A stretch of DNA of 5,810 nucleotides, from the NCBI GenBank assembly GCA_002352605.1, contig DEIP01000176.1:1779-7588 (forward strand), read 5' to 3'. Of the stretch, positions 1 through 5,622 are shown in pieces. Both the position numbers and the translations under genes were made by a program. How positions within the stretch are numbered: the stretch's first letter is position 1; every line of letters begins with the position of its first letter. Origin of the DNA: Desulfobacteraceae bacterium UBA2771. Its GTDB lineage: Bacteria > Desulfobacterota > Desulfobacteria > Desulfobacterales > Desulfosarcinaceae. A model generated the notes under the pieces. That model searched no databases. It was not told the DNA's origin and saw only the letters and a list, made by a program, of their open reading frames with translations.

Positions 1-176
1 CAGGCCTTGCCGCCGGCGGCCGCGATGCCCTCGGCCGTTGTTTTGGCCGCATCCAGGTTGCTGTTGTAGTTAAAATAGACGCTGGTTCCCCGTTCGCTCA
101 GGGCGGTGCAGATGGCCCGCCCGATGCCCCGTGATCCGCCGGTCACCACAACGACCCGTTCGGCCGATTCGGTCAT
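1..176 (-). CDS. 3-oxoacyl-ACP reductase-like SDR (FabG family), N-terminal part only
   Basis: This is the first 58 residues of a short-chain dehydrogenase/reductase; the rest lies beyond base 1. Residues 7-19 form the beta1-turn-alpha1 of a Rossmann fold with the family's dinucleotide-binding glycine motif TGGSRGIG (residues 12-19). A second strand, VYFNYNSN (33-40), has the NYxS style usual for NADP(H)-preferring FabG proteins. FabG reduces 3-oxoacyl-ACP to 3-hydroxyacyl-ACP in the cytoplasm. The start ATG overlaps the acyl-CoA dehydrogenase stop (ATGA), and an AGAGGG ribosome site lies 4 nt upstream (181-186), so translation is probably coupled. The partner suggests fatty-acid or acyl-thioester metabolism, but SDR substrate cannot be read from this fragment, so I give no gene symbol. 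The catalytic Ser-Tyr-Lys lies outside the window. Confidence 0.88.
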   Translation of the reverse strand, partial: MTESAERVVVVTGGSRGIGRAICTALSERGTSVYFNYNSNLDAAKTTAEGIAAAGGKA

Positions 177-1822
177 GACGCCCTCTCGAAAATCAGGTCG
201 GCGATGCGATCCATATCGGTGATCAGGCCGCGGCAGCTGCCCGCCAGTTCATTCAGATTCAGCGACTTCAGGAATTGGTTCGCCGTTTGGGTATCGACGG
301 CATCGCTACCGAGCCCGATCAACCGGGATTTTTCGGCCACCAGCCGGGCGCATGTGTCGGCAAAGACCCGGGCCGCGGCAAAGGTGGTGTCGTCCGCCCG
401 TTTCACGGCCAGTCGGGCCATGCTTTCCCCCACTTCCACGTGGGTTATCATGTCCGCCAGGGCGAACATCACCTGCTGGTGGCGGGTCAGGCGGTTTTCG
501 TGGGCAAAATCGATGGTGCGGTTCAATACCCGGGCACAGGCGGCAATGGTCCGGCAACCGGCCCGGCTGCAATCGCGGTGAAGCCCGTCCAAACCCTGGG
601 CCATCGTTTCGTAATAGGCACCTTTGGTCTTGCGCGTCTTTTTCCAGCGGAAGGTGGAAATGATGTTCTGCTGAATTTCGCTGGTGCCTTCGTAAATACA
701 GGTGATCTTTACATCCCGTTTGATTTTTTCCACACCGAATTCGCTGATGTAGCCGTATCCGCCCAGGGCTTGCATGGCGTCATCCGCAGCCCGGTTGGCG
801 GATTCGGTGGTGAAGAGTTTGGCGATGGAGCCCTCCACCTGCAGGTCTTCATTCTCGCTGTCCAGCCGTCGGGCAATGGCTTCGATGTATGCGCTGGCAG
901 CCGTCAGGTTGACCCAGTGGGGAACAATCAGTTTATTGGTGTAGCCTTTTTTATCCGACAACGGACCGCCGAACTGCACCCGTTCCTTGGCGTAGGGAAT
1001 GGCGATGTTCAGGGCTGCCTCACCGGCACCCAGGGCCATTGCGCCCACCATGAGCCGGGTATAGCCGAATACCTGGTTGGCCTGTTTAAGACCCTTGCCG
1101 GGGGTGTCGCCGATCATGTTCTCCACGGAGACGAAAACATCGGAAAATGTCAGGGGAGAGGTGTTGGAGGCACGGATGCCATGTTTCTCTTCGCCCTTGT
1201 GTTGCTCAAACCCGTCGGCACCTTTTTCGACCACGAAAAAGGTGGGGCCTTCGGGGGTATTCGCCAAAACGGTCACGAAGTCGGCATAGCCGCCGGTGGA
1301 GATAAACTGCTTGGACCCGTTGATCCTGTAGCCGGTGAGAGTGCCGGAATCTTTCATGACCGGTTCGGCCTTGGTTTTGAGCGATGCCAGGTTGCTGCCG
1401 GCTTCCGCTTCGGTCACCGCGTAGGCCACCAGGCTGTGACCCTCGGCCACGGCGCCCAGCCATTTCCGCTTCTGGGCCTCGGTACCCCCGACGATGATGG
1501 GGTCCGAGCCGAGCTGGATGGCAAAAAAGGCCGTTCCCACACCCATGCAGATCTTGCTCATCTCCCGGGTGACGGCACAGCAGTCCAGGGCACCGCCGCC
1601 CATGCCGCCGTAAGCCTCGGGGATGAACAGCAGTTGAAGCCCGATCTCCGGGCTGAGCATTTCCCGGACGGCGGATTCGGGAAATATTTCGTTACGGTCC
1701 CATTCCAGGATGGCTTCTTGGGTAAGCAGGCGCTTGGTCAGCTGGCGAACGGTGTCGATCACCATCTGCCGGGTCTCTTCGTCCAAGCCACCCTGCGGGC
1801 GATGGGTTCCGGTATCGGTCAT
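173..1822 (-). CDS. Acyl-CoA dehydrogenase family flavoprotein, 549 aa with C-terminal extension
   Basis: FAD-dependent enzyme expected to introduce (or, in reverse, reduce) the alpha-beta double bond of an acyl thioester in the cytoplasm. Helical N-terminal domain about residues 15-130. Flavin/substrate-binding signature AYAVTEAEAGSN at 133-144 opens the beta domain. C-terminal helical domain from about 245, with the second family signature starting QALGGYGYISE at 351. The catalytic base is Glu378 in IYEGTSEIQ (376-384), the MCAD Glu376 position. About 150 residues follow the core (400-549), making it longer than the usual 380-residue members and closer in layout to very-long-chain types. 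The chosen ATG has an AAAGGAAA ribosome site at 1831-1838. The frame stays open to 2071, but that would run through all of rpmF. It lies 22 bp after rpmF and overlaps the FabG-like gene by 4 bp. Substrate unknown. Confidence 0.9.
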   Translation of the reverse strand: MTDTGTHRPQGGLDEETRQMVIDTVRQLTKRLLTQEAILEWDRNEIFPESAVREMLSPEIGLQLLFIPEAYGGMGGGALDCCAVTREMSKICMGVGTAFFAIQLGSDPIIVGGTEAQKRKWLGAVAEGHSLVAYAVTEAEAGSNLASLKTKAEPVMKDSGTLTGYRINGSKQFISTGGYADFVTVLANTPEGPTFFVVEKGADGFEQHKGEEKHGIRASNTSPLTFSDVFVSVENMIGDTPGKGLKQANQVFGYTRLMVGAMALGAGEAALNIAIPYAKERVQFGGPLSDKKGYTNKLIVPHWVNLTAASAYIEAIARRLDSENEDLQVEGSIAKLFTTESANRAADDAMQALGGYGYISEFGVEKIKRDVKITCIYEGTSEIQQNIISTFRWKKTRKTKGAYYETMAQGLDGLHRDCSRAGCRTIAACARVLNRTIDFAHENRLTRHQQVMFALADMITHVEVGESMARLAVKRADDTTFAAARVFADTCARLVAEKSRLIGLGSDAVDTQTANQFLKSLNLNELAGSCRGLITDMDRIADLIFERAS

Positions 1823-1844
1823 GATTGGTTTTTCCTTTGGGAAG

Positions 1845-2027
1845 TCAGTCGTCGTCGGTGGCGATAATGCTTTTACCTCTGTATTCACCGCATTCGGGAC
1901 AGGCATGGTGGGGCAGTTTGGCTTCGCCGCATTCCGGACAGGTGCCCACCACGGGGGCGTCTGTTTTTTGGTGGGTGCGTCGTTTGTCCCGTTTTGACTT
2001 GGATGTCTTGTGCTTGGGTACAGCCAT
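1845..2027 (-). CDS. rpmF: 50S ribosomal protein L32 (bL32), zinc-binding form
   Basis: Sixty-residue structural protein of the large ribosomal subunit. The N-terminus MAVPKHKTSKSKRDKRR is the classic L32 start: very basic, inserted into 23S rRNA. Two CPEC motifs place cysteines at 30, 33, 43 and 46, a complete four-cysteine zinc ribbon, so this is the C+ form. The tail is acidic (ATDDD). The ribosome site AGGAG (2035-2039) is 7 nt before the ATG. It is the first gene of the minus-strand operon. The gene that often precedes it, yceD/DUF177, is not found in the 406 bp upstream, and the gene that often follows it, plsX, is replaced by an acyl-CoA dehydrogenase. Confidence 0.97.
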   Translation of the reverse strand: MAVPKHKTSKSKRDKRRTHQKTDAPVVGTCPECGEAKLPHHACPECGEYRGKSIIATDDD

Positions 2028-2099
2028 AAGTAATCTCCTAATACACCGAAATATTTATAATTTATCCACAATCAGCCCCGCCTCGACCGGGCAACGCAT

Positions 2100-2128
2100 C
2101 TAGTAATTAAATTGCCGACGGATGTCAA
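2100..2128 (-). promoter_or_regulatory. Sigma-70 type promoter of the rpmF operon
   Basis: On the minus strand a perfect -35 box TTGACA (2123-2128) is followed after 17 bp by TACTAG (2100-2105), a weak -10 that keeps TA at the first two positions. Transcription would start near 2093 and give a leader of about 65 nt before rpmF. The -35 and spacing are good and the -10 is not, so the exact start is uncertain. Confidence 0.5.
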
Positions 2129-2326
2129 GGTTTTTCCTGAAAATCTTTTCCGTTGTCCCCTTGTTCCGCTTCAGGGGATGTGATAGTGAGATGATCGGTA
2201 ACCGGCCAAGACGGCCAAAGATGGCTTTCATTGATTGTTATTACGGTCGGTTAACATATTTGCTCGGCTACCGGTTTACCATGGATGGACCGGCGATTAG
2301 CTGACGGATTAAGATTGTGCCGTTGC

Positions 2327-2361
2327 CGGTGGTCAAGACCACCGCAGAATTCAGCGGTGGT
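2327..2361. repeat. Three-arm inverted repeat upstream of gltX
   Basis: Arm A CGGTGGTC (2327-2334) is the perfect reverse complement of arm B GACCACCG (2337-2344). ACCACCGC (2338-2345), overlapping arm B, is the perfect reverse complement of arm C GCGGTGGT (2354-2361), with an 8-nt spacer. Arms A and C are direct repeats of each other, so B can pair with only one at a time. This could be a double operator in DNA or alternative hairpins in RNA. The putative promoter starts at its right edge, which favours a DNA-level operator. Confidence 0.6.
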
Positions 2362-2390
2362 TTGAATAGCTTGTTATTTTACTATATGTG
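2362..2390 (+). promoter_or_regulatory. Possible gltX promoter
   Basis: TTGAAT (2362-2367) resembles a -35 box. The matching -10 is either TATATG (2383-2388, 15-bp spacer) or TATGTG (2385-2390, 17-bp spacer). The stretch is AT-rich compared with its flanks and lies 45-70 bp before the gltX start. It is weak by consensus. A TATAAA at 2406-2411 is an alternative -10 without a clear -35. Confidence 0.3.
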
Positions 2391-2433
2391 TCATTTGGAC
2401 CTGCTTATAAACGACTCAATAAGGTAACTCAGA

Positions 2434-3843
2434 ATGGAAACCATCATTACCCGGTTCCCCCCCAGCCCAACGGGTTATTTGCACGTGGGTGGTGCACGCA
2501 CGGCTTTGTTTAACTGGCTATATGCCCGTAAAAAAAACGGTAAATTTATCTTGCGCATTGAAGATACGGATAATGTTCGATCCACCCAAGCATCCGTGGA
2601 TGCCATCTTTGAAGCCCTGGACTGGCTGGAACTGGATTGGGACGAAGGACCCTATTTTCAGACCCGGCGGTTTGACGTGTACCGGGAATATCTCCGACGG
2701 CTGCTCGACTCGGGCGATGCCTACTACTGCACCTGCACCCCAGATGAAGTGGAGGCGATGCGCCGGAAGGCCAAGGCCCAAGGCGGCAAACCCAAGTACG
2801 ACGGCCGCTGTCGCGAGCGCGGCCTGCCCAGGTCGGACAACGCCGTGATTCGCTTCAAAGCGCCCCTTGTCGGCACCACGGTGGTCGAAGACGTGATCAA
2901 GGGCAACATCGTTTTCCAGAATACCGAGCAGGATGATTTTGTCGTTTGCCGCAGTGACGGGACGCCCACGTACAATTTCGTGGTGGTGGTGGACGATATC
3001 ACCATGGGTATCAACACGGTGATCCGCGGTGATGACCACGTGATGAATACGCCCAAGCAGATCCTTTTGTATAAGGCCTTGAAAGCGCCGTTGCCCGTAT
3101 TCGGGCATGTGCCCATGGTGCTGGGAAAGGACAAGACGCGGCTGAGTAAACGCCACGGTGCCATGTCGGTGACTGCATACCGGGACATGGGCTACCTGCC
3201 CGATGCTTTCATCAACTACCTGGTCCGGCTGGGGTGGTCCCACGGCGACCAGGAATTTTTTACGCGGCAGGAGCTGGTGGAGAAGTTCAACCTGGAGAAC
3301 ATCGGCAAATCCGCCGGTGTGTTCGACCCGGACAAGCTCACCGCCCTCAATGCCGACCATATTCGGGCCACACCGGTCGGGCAACTGGCTCCCCGGGCGC
3401 TGCCTTTTTTCAAGACCATGGGATACGATGCCACGGATGACGATTACCTGGCCGGCGTCATCGGCACCCTGCACACCCGCAGCAAAACCCTGGTGGAGAT
3501 GGCCGAGGGCGCCCATTTTTACTACCGGGAAGATGTGCGGCCCTACGACGAAAAGGCGGCAAAAAAGTTCCTCAAGCCGGAGACGGCCCGGGTGCTGACC
3601 CAGCTTGCCGAGCAGTTGGACGCCCTGGACAATTTGGCGCAAAAAAACCAGGAAGCTGCCTTTAAGAAGGTGATGGAATCAACCGGCCTGGGCTTCGGCA
3701 AGATCGCCCAGCCGGTGCGGGTGGCCCTGACCGGCACCACGGTGAGTCCCGGCATTTTCGAAGTGATCGAGGTGCTGGGCAAATCCCGAGTGCTGGCCCG
3801 CCTCCGGGCGGCGGTTGAATTTATCGAATCCACGGGCGCTTAA
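2434..3843 (+). CDS. gltX: Glutamyl-tRNA synthetase (class I)
   Basis: Charges tRNA-Glu with glutamate using ATP; cytoplasmic and essential. Length 469 aa, normal for bacterial GluRS. The ATP-binding HIGH-type motif is HVGG at 17-20, after FPPSPTGYL. The KMSKS-type loop is RLSKR at 236-240, in KDKTRLSKRHG. A zinc-type insertion has C99-x-C101-x24-C126, but the fourth ligand position (128) is Glu rather than His. The glutamate pocket region RIEDTD is at 41-46 and the anticodon-binding helical domain starts at about 305. TRSKT (348-352) places Arg349 where discriminating enzymes carry the Arg that rejects tRNA-Gln; this alignment is from memory. AAGG (2421-2424) sits 9 nt before the ATG. tRNA-Gln follows 80 bp downstream, with no clear terminator between, so read-through is possible. 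Confidence 0.97.
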   Translation: METIITRFPPSPTGYLHVGGARTALFNWLYARKKNGKFILRIEDTDNVRSTQASVDAIFEALDWLELDWDEGPYFQTRRFDVYREYLRRLLDSGDAYYCTCTPDEVEAMRRKAKAQGGKPKYDGRCRERGLPRSDNAVIRFKAPLVGTTVVEDVIKGNIVFQNTEQDDFVVCRSDGTPTYNFVVVVDDITMGINTVIRGDDHVMNTPKQILLYKALKAPLPVFGHVPMVLGKDKTRLSKRHGAMSVTAYRDMGYLPDAFINYLVRLGWSHGDQEFFTRQELVEKFNLENIGKSAGVFDPDKLTALNADHIRATPVGQLAPRALPFFKTMGYDATDDDYLAGVIGTLHTRSKTLVEMAEGAHFYYREDVRPYDEKAAKKFLKPETARVLTQLAEQLDALDNLAQKNQEAAFKKVMESTGLGFGKIAQPVRVALTGTTVSPGIFEVIEVLGKSRVLARLRAAVEFIESTGA

Positions 3844-3871
3844 ACGAAATATGGGTTCGGGTCTCACCAAT

Positions 3872-3900
3872 TTGCTCTTGACTCGCCGGCCGTTTTTAAT
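3872..3900 (+). promoter_or_regulatory. Possible promoter of tRNA-Gln
   Basis: TTGCTC (3872-3877) and TTTAAT (3895-3900) are spaced by 17 bp and would start transcription near 3907, about 17 nt before the tRNA. An overlapping alternative -35, TTGACT (3878-3883), has a better hexamer but only GTAAAC at 17 bp. Independent transcription from gltX is therefore plausible but not certain. Confidence 0.4.
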
Positions 3901-3923
3901 GTAAACGGGCACCATCCCGATGT

Positions 3924-3997
3924 TGGGGGATCGTCTAATGGTAGGACAGCGGACTCTGACTCCGCCAATCAAGGTTCGAATCCTTGTCCCTCAGCCA
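3924..3997 (+). tRNA. tRNA-Gln, anticodon CTG
   Basis: A complete 74-nt cloverleaf. The acceptor arm TGGGGGA (3924-3930) pairs with TCCCTCA (3987-3993), with one G-T pair at the third position. The discriminator is G3994, followed by an encoded CCA (3995-3997). The D loop contains TAATGGTAGGA. The anticodon stem GCGGA/TCCGC encloses loop CTCTGAC, giving anticodon CTG, which reads CAG. The T arm CAAGG/CCTTG encloses the canonical TTCGAAT loop. The weak U-A first pair and the G discriminator are typical of bacterial tRNA-Gln. It lies just after gltX and just before a strong terminator. Confidence 0.96.
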
Positions 3998-4006
3998 AAT
4001 AAAAAC

Positions 4007-4039
4007 AAAGGGTTAGCCGAAACCGGCTAACCCTTTTTT
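4007..4039 (+). terminator. Intrinsic terminator after tRNA-Gln
   Basis: A perfect 13-bp stem, 4007-4019 pairing with 4024-4036 (AAAGGGTTAGCCG and its complement), with a 4-nt AAAC loop. The stem ends in a run of six T, followed by more T-rich sequence. It lies 9 nt after the tRNA CCA end and closes the gltX/tRNA-Gln transcript. Confidence 0.93.
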
Positions 4040-4171
4040 GATTTTTAACCATTTTGGGTCCACCACTTCAAACCCGAAAAAAAACTTCTAAGGGCCGTTC
4101 CGGATCCCCCTTGCCGACCATCCATGAACGGCAAACTCCGACCCAGGCCCCGGACGACCTGAACGACCAAT

Positions 4172-4204
4172 AAAAAAAAACGGCCCCAGGTTGTCCAGGG
4201 GCCG
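4172..4204 (-). terminator. Intrinsic terminator of the 69-aa/DUF2335 transcript
   Basis: Arms CGGCCCC (4181-4187) and GGGGCCG (4198-4204) pair perfectly, and an inner GG/CC pair follows one mismatch around a TTGT loop. On the minus strand the hairpin is followed by nine T (bases 4172-4180 are A on the plus strand). It begins 24 bp past the stop of the DUF2335 gene and separates it from the converging gltX/tRNA unit. Confidence 0.9.
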
Positions 4205-4227
4205 GCTTTCATTTTTCACGGTGGTCG

Positions 4228-4671
4228 TTATTTTTTATTTGAATTGTTGTTTCCGTTCTTTTCTTTTCTCCCCCATATAAAAACGGAAACAAGTGCCACA
4301 ACGACAGAGCCACCAAATATAGTACCGGATATAGGGTGTCCTTTTGAAACACAATAAGCGCCGGCGACTATAACCGCGAGACCTATGATTAATGCAAACA
4401 CTTGACCGAGTCGCGCCTCCAAGAATTCTTTGGAGTCCGACTTTATGGCGGCATCCATATCTTTTTGTTCCAACTCCTGGCGGTGGTGTTGTTCCTTTTC
4501 CGCCATCGTCATAATACGATCAGCAAGGCCGGGGTGGATGTCTTCATATGCAGAAAGGTGGTTCGGCGGAGGTATTGGGCCTAGGTACTGGGCGTGGATT
4601 TCGACCTGTTTTTTTTGAACTTGCTGAGAAGGCTTTTTTTGATCTTGATTTTTACTTGACTCCTTTGTCAT
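4228..4671 (-). CDS. DUF2335 family membrane protein
   Basis: A 147-aa protein of unknown biochemical role. The N-terminal 25 residues are polar and rich in Lys and Gln. The family core starts with QYLGPIPPPNHLSAYEDI (28-45), continues with PGLADRIMTMAEKE (47-60), and then a charged helix with HHRQELEQ (62-69). Two hydrophobic segments, about 91-108 and 113-133, with a short loop (SKGHPIS) predict a membrane hairpin, followed by a basic, Asn-rich tail. GPIPPP, the DRIxxMAE helix and two C-terminal spans are what I recall of DUF2335, found often in accessory and phage-related DNA. The start overlaps the preceding 69-aa gene by 20 bp and has no strong ribosome site, so translation is probably coupled. 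Later starts would lose the GPIPPP motif. A strong terminator follows. Confidence 0.82.
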   Translation of the reverse strand: MTKESSKNQDQKKPSQQVQKKQVEIHAQYLGPIPPPNHLSAYEDIHPGLADRIMTMAEKEQHHRQELEQKDMDAAIKSDSKEFLEARLGQVFALIIGLAVIVAGAYCVSKGHPISGTIFGGSVVVALVSVFIWGRKEKNGNNNSNKK

Positions 4672-4861
4672 AAGCTTGATGCTCTTTGCTGGCTGCGATC
4701 TTAATGTCTCGTCCTACTTTAATCCAATCCCTGCCTATGGAATGTCCGTCAGGCTTGACGGCATAAAAACGTCCGGACTTGATACGCCCCTTGGTTCTCT
4801 TTGGGGCGATTTCTACAACGGACCCGGCACCTCTAATTATGTTTCTAAGTAGCTTCGTCAT
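4652..4861 (-). CDS. Small basic protein (69 aa) paired with DUF2335
   Basis: Unnamed protein of unknown function, strongly basic, with no membrane span or signal peptide. It has two recognisable blocks: GSVVEIAP (13-20), in an amphipathic N-terminal region starting LLRNIIRGAG, and DWIKVGRDIKIA (45-56) towards the C-terminus. I recall other small hypothetical proteins with a GSVxxIxP block followed by a DWxxVGxDxxxA block beside DUF2335 genes, but cannot verify that here. The ATG at 4861 has a very strong purine-rich ribosome site, GGGGAG within a GGAGGAAGGGGAG stretch (4868-4880), 6-7 nt upstream. The frame is open further upstream, but that part crosses a terminator hairpin. It overlaps the DUF2335 gene by 20 bp, so the two are one unit. 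Confidence 0.75.
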   Translation of the reverse strand: MTKLLRNIIRGAGSVVEIAPKRTKGRIKSGRFYAVKPDGHSIGRDWIKVGRDIKIAASKEHQAYDKGVK

Positions 4862-4927
4862 TTTCGATCTCCCCTTCCTCCGAATGTTATCGGTGAAAAA
4901 CGGGGTTGCTTGAGCGCCAAACCAACT

Positions 4928-4970
4928 ATAATACTTTTTTTGGGATATGTAAAACGGTTGAAATCCGTTT
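4928..4970 (-). promoter_or_regulatory. Putative promoter and operator of the 69-aa/DUF2335 unit
   Basis: On the minus strand TATTAT (4928-4933) matches a -10 box at five of six positions and would start transcription near 4921, leaving a leader of about 60 nt. No good -35 hexamer is present. The -35 region instead overlaps a dyad, AAACGG (4952-4957) and CCGTTT (4965-4970), separated by 7 bp. A dyad in this place is a plausible binding site for a repressor or activator. Position and symmetry are seen; regulation is inferred. Confidence 0.4.
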
Positions 4971-5031
4971 GGATTCAGTTCGGATACCACACCATGAATA
5001 ACTTTTTCAAGTCTAATCGAAGGCCATAACA

Positions 5032-5066
5032 AAAAACCGGCCCAGGCATCACCCAGGTCGGTTTTT
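5032..5066 (-). terminator. Hairpin terminator after the 70-aa gene, possibly bidirectional
   Basis: Bases 5032-5042 pair with 5056-5066 in an 11-bp stem with one mismatch (G-T on the plus strand) and a 13-nt loop. Runs of A at the left end and T at the right end give a T tract on either strand. It begins 19 bp past the stop of the 70-aa gene and separates that gene from the promoter of the 69-aa/DUF2335 unit. Confidence 0.7.
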
Positions 5067-5084
5067 AATCGGTTATCGCCGCGA

Positions 5085-5297
5085 CTAAGCGGCCGCCTTA
5101 CCCAACGACCCGCCAAAGAAGGATGGCTTCAGCATATTTTCTATAATCGCGCCATCCAGTAAGGCCGTGATTTCATCAGCCGACCAGCCCGCCGATTCAA
5201 GATTAGAAACCGCGTCCGCTTCTCTTGGACCGACGCCATACCGACAAAGTATTTGCCTGTTCCGAAGCCTTAACTTGTTGGTTCCAGTTTCTTCCAT
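5085..5297 (-). CDS. Hypothetical protein, 70 aa
   Basis: I do not recognise this family. The ATG at 5297 is chosen because AAAGGA lies 7 nt upstream (about 5305-5310); an earlier in-frame ATG at 5378 lacks one and would overlap the upstream ORF. The N-terminal third is basic (KLRLRNRQILCRYG, 8-21). The middle looks alpha-helical, with a turn at GVGPREADAV (21-30) and a second helical pair at AGWSADEITALLDGAI (36-51), which has the feel of a small helical-bundle or UBA-like fold. The tail is FFGGSLGKAAA. There is one Cys and no membrane span. A terminator follows closely, so it ends its transcript. Confidence 0.6.
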   Translation of the reverse strand: MEETGTNKLRLRNRQILCRYGVGPREADAVSNLESAGWSADEITALLDGAIIENMLKPSFFGGSLGKAAA

Positions 5298-5346
5298 GGT
5301 GAATTCCTTTCGGTGTCCACGCCCGGACAGTTTGGGTTGTCGATGG

Positions 5347-5622
5347 TCAACAGTTACATAGACGGTGAAACCTGTCAAGTTTTTGTTTATATTTAATATA
5401 TTCCATTTTAGGTTCCAAAAAAGGAAGTTTTTTCAACGCACGTTCGGCTGTCTGGGGACTCATACCAACCGCCGCCGCCGCGATGCCGCGGGATTGACCT
5501 TTTTCCCTTGATCGGGTCAGATAAATTATTCTTACCCGATTTTTTATCGCCGCCACCTTCGGACATTCGCCGCTTCGCCCGTTCACCAATGGTGGCTTGG
5601 CAATTGGTGGAACGCTTGCCAA
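5347..5622 (-). CDS. Possible small helix-turn-helix ORF, start unresolved
   Basis: An open frame whose right boundary here is a TTG codon; the frame is open further, to about 5731, without any ATG. From residue 24 on (AAIKNRVRIIYLTRSREKG) the composition looks protein-like. RGIAAAAVGMSPQTAERALKKL (45-66) reads as a helix-turn-helix with the turn at VGMSPQT, as in small regulators and resolvase-type domains. A basic, Lys/Tyr-rich tail follows. No start candidate (TTG 5622, GTG 5586, GTG 5556) has a ribosome site. The N-terminal third lies antisense to a decayed plus-strand gene, so that part is probably not real coding. It ends 49 bp before the 70-aa gene in the same orientation and could be a remnant of its regulator. 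Confidence 0.35.
   Translation of the reverse strand: MASVPPIAKPPLVNGRSGECPKVAAIKNRVRIIYLTRSREKGQSRGIAAAAVGMSPQTAERALKKLPFLEPKMEYIKYKQKLDRFHRLCNC
5351..5378 (-). promoter_or_regulatory. Possible promoter of the 70-aa gene
   Basis: A perfect TTGACA on the minus strand (5373-5378) is followed after 16 bp by TAACTG (5351-5356), which keeps only TA of the -10 consensus. A better-looking TATGTA is only 12 bp away. It lies inside the end of the helix-turn-helix ORF, 55-80 bp before the ATG of the 70-aa gene. A weak call resting on the -35 box. Confidence 0.3.

Larger units (their letters stand above)
2028..2433. other. Divergent intergenic region between rpmF and gltX
   Basis: Four hundred and six bases with no convincing gene. 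The left part holds the rpmF leader (about 65 nt) and its promoter. The middle (about 2150-2310) has short imperfect repeats such as two GGCCAA copies near 2205-2217 and a GGTAACCGG / CCGGTTTACC pair, none strong enough to call. The right part holds three GGTGGT/ACCACC arms and the probable gltX promoter. A short plus-strand frame at 2122-2304 has no ribosome site and overlaps the rpmF promoter, so I do not call it. Confidence 0.7.

Noticed and set aside
275..1867. Long plus-strand open frame (530 codons) opposite the acyl-CoA dehydrogenase
   Set aside because: It is a GC-rich antisense shadow: the minus strand carries all the family motifs, and the plus product is Gly/His/Phe-rich with no recognisable domain.
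1823..2071. N-terminal extension of the acyl-CoA dehydrogenase frame by 83 residues
   Set aside because: It would overlap the whole of rpmF in another frame, lacks family similarity, and a good ribosome site serves the ATG at 1822.
2122..2304. Plus-strand 60-codon frame in the rpmF-gltX intergenic region
   Set aside because: No ribosome site, starts within the rpmF promoter, and has an unconvincing composition.
2518..3642. Long minus-strand open frame (374 codons) opposite gltX
   Set aside because: Antisense shadow of a clearly conserved gene; low-complexity His/Gly/Val-rich product without motifs.
4095..4136. GCCGTTC/GAACGGC and TTGCCG/CGGCAA inverted repeats between the two converging terminators
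   Set aside because: Short arms, long loops, no T tract and no adjacent promoter; probably incidental.
4862..5116. Upstream extension of the 69-aa gene to a 154-residue protein
   Set aside because: The extension crosses the 5032-5066 hairpin and the putative promoter, while the internal ATG at 4861 has a very strong ribosome site.
5584..5622. Interleaved inverted repeats CACCAAT/ATTGGTG and TTGGCAA/TTGCCAA
   Set aside because: They lie within the decayed WQLVERLANGE coding stretch; 7-bp arms there can arise by chance, and no function is suggested by position.
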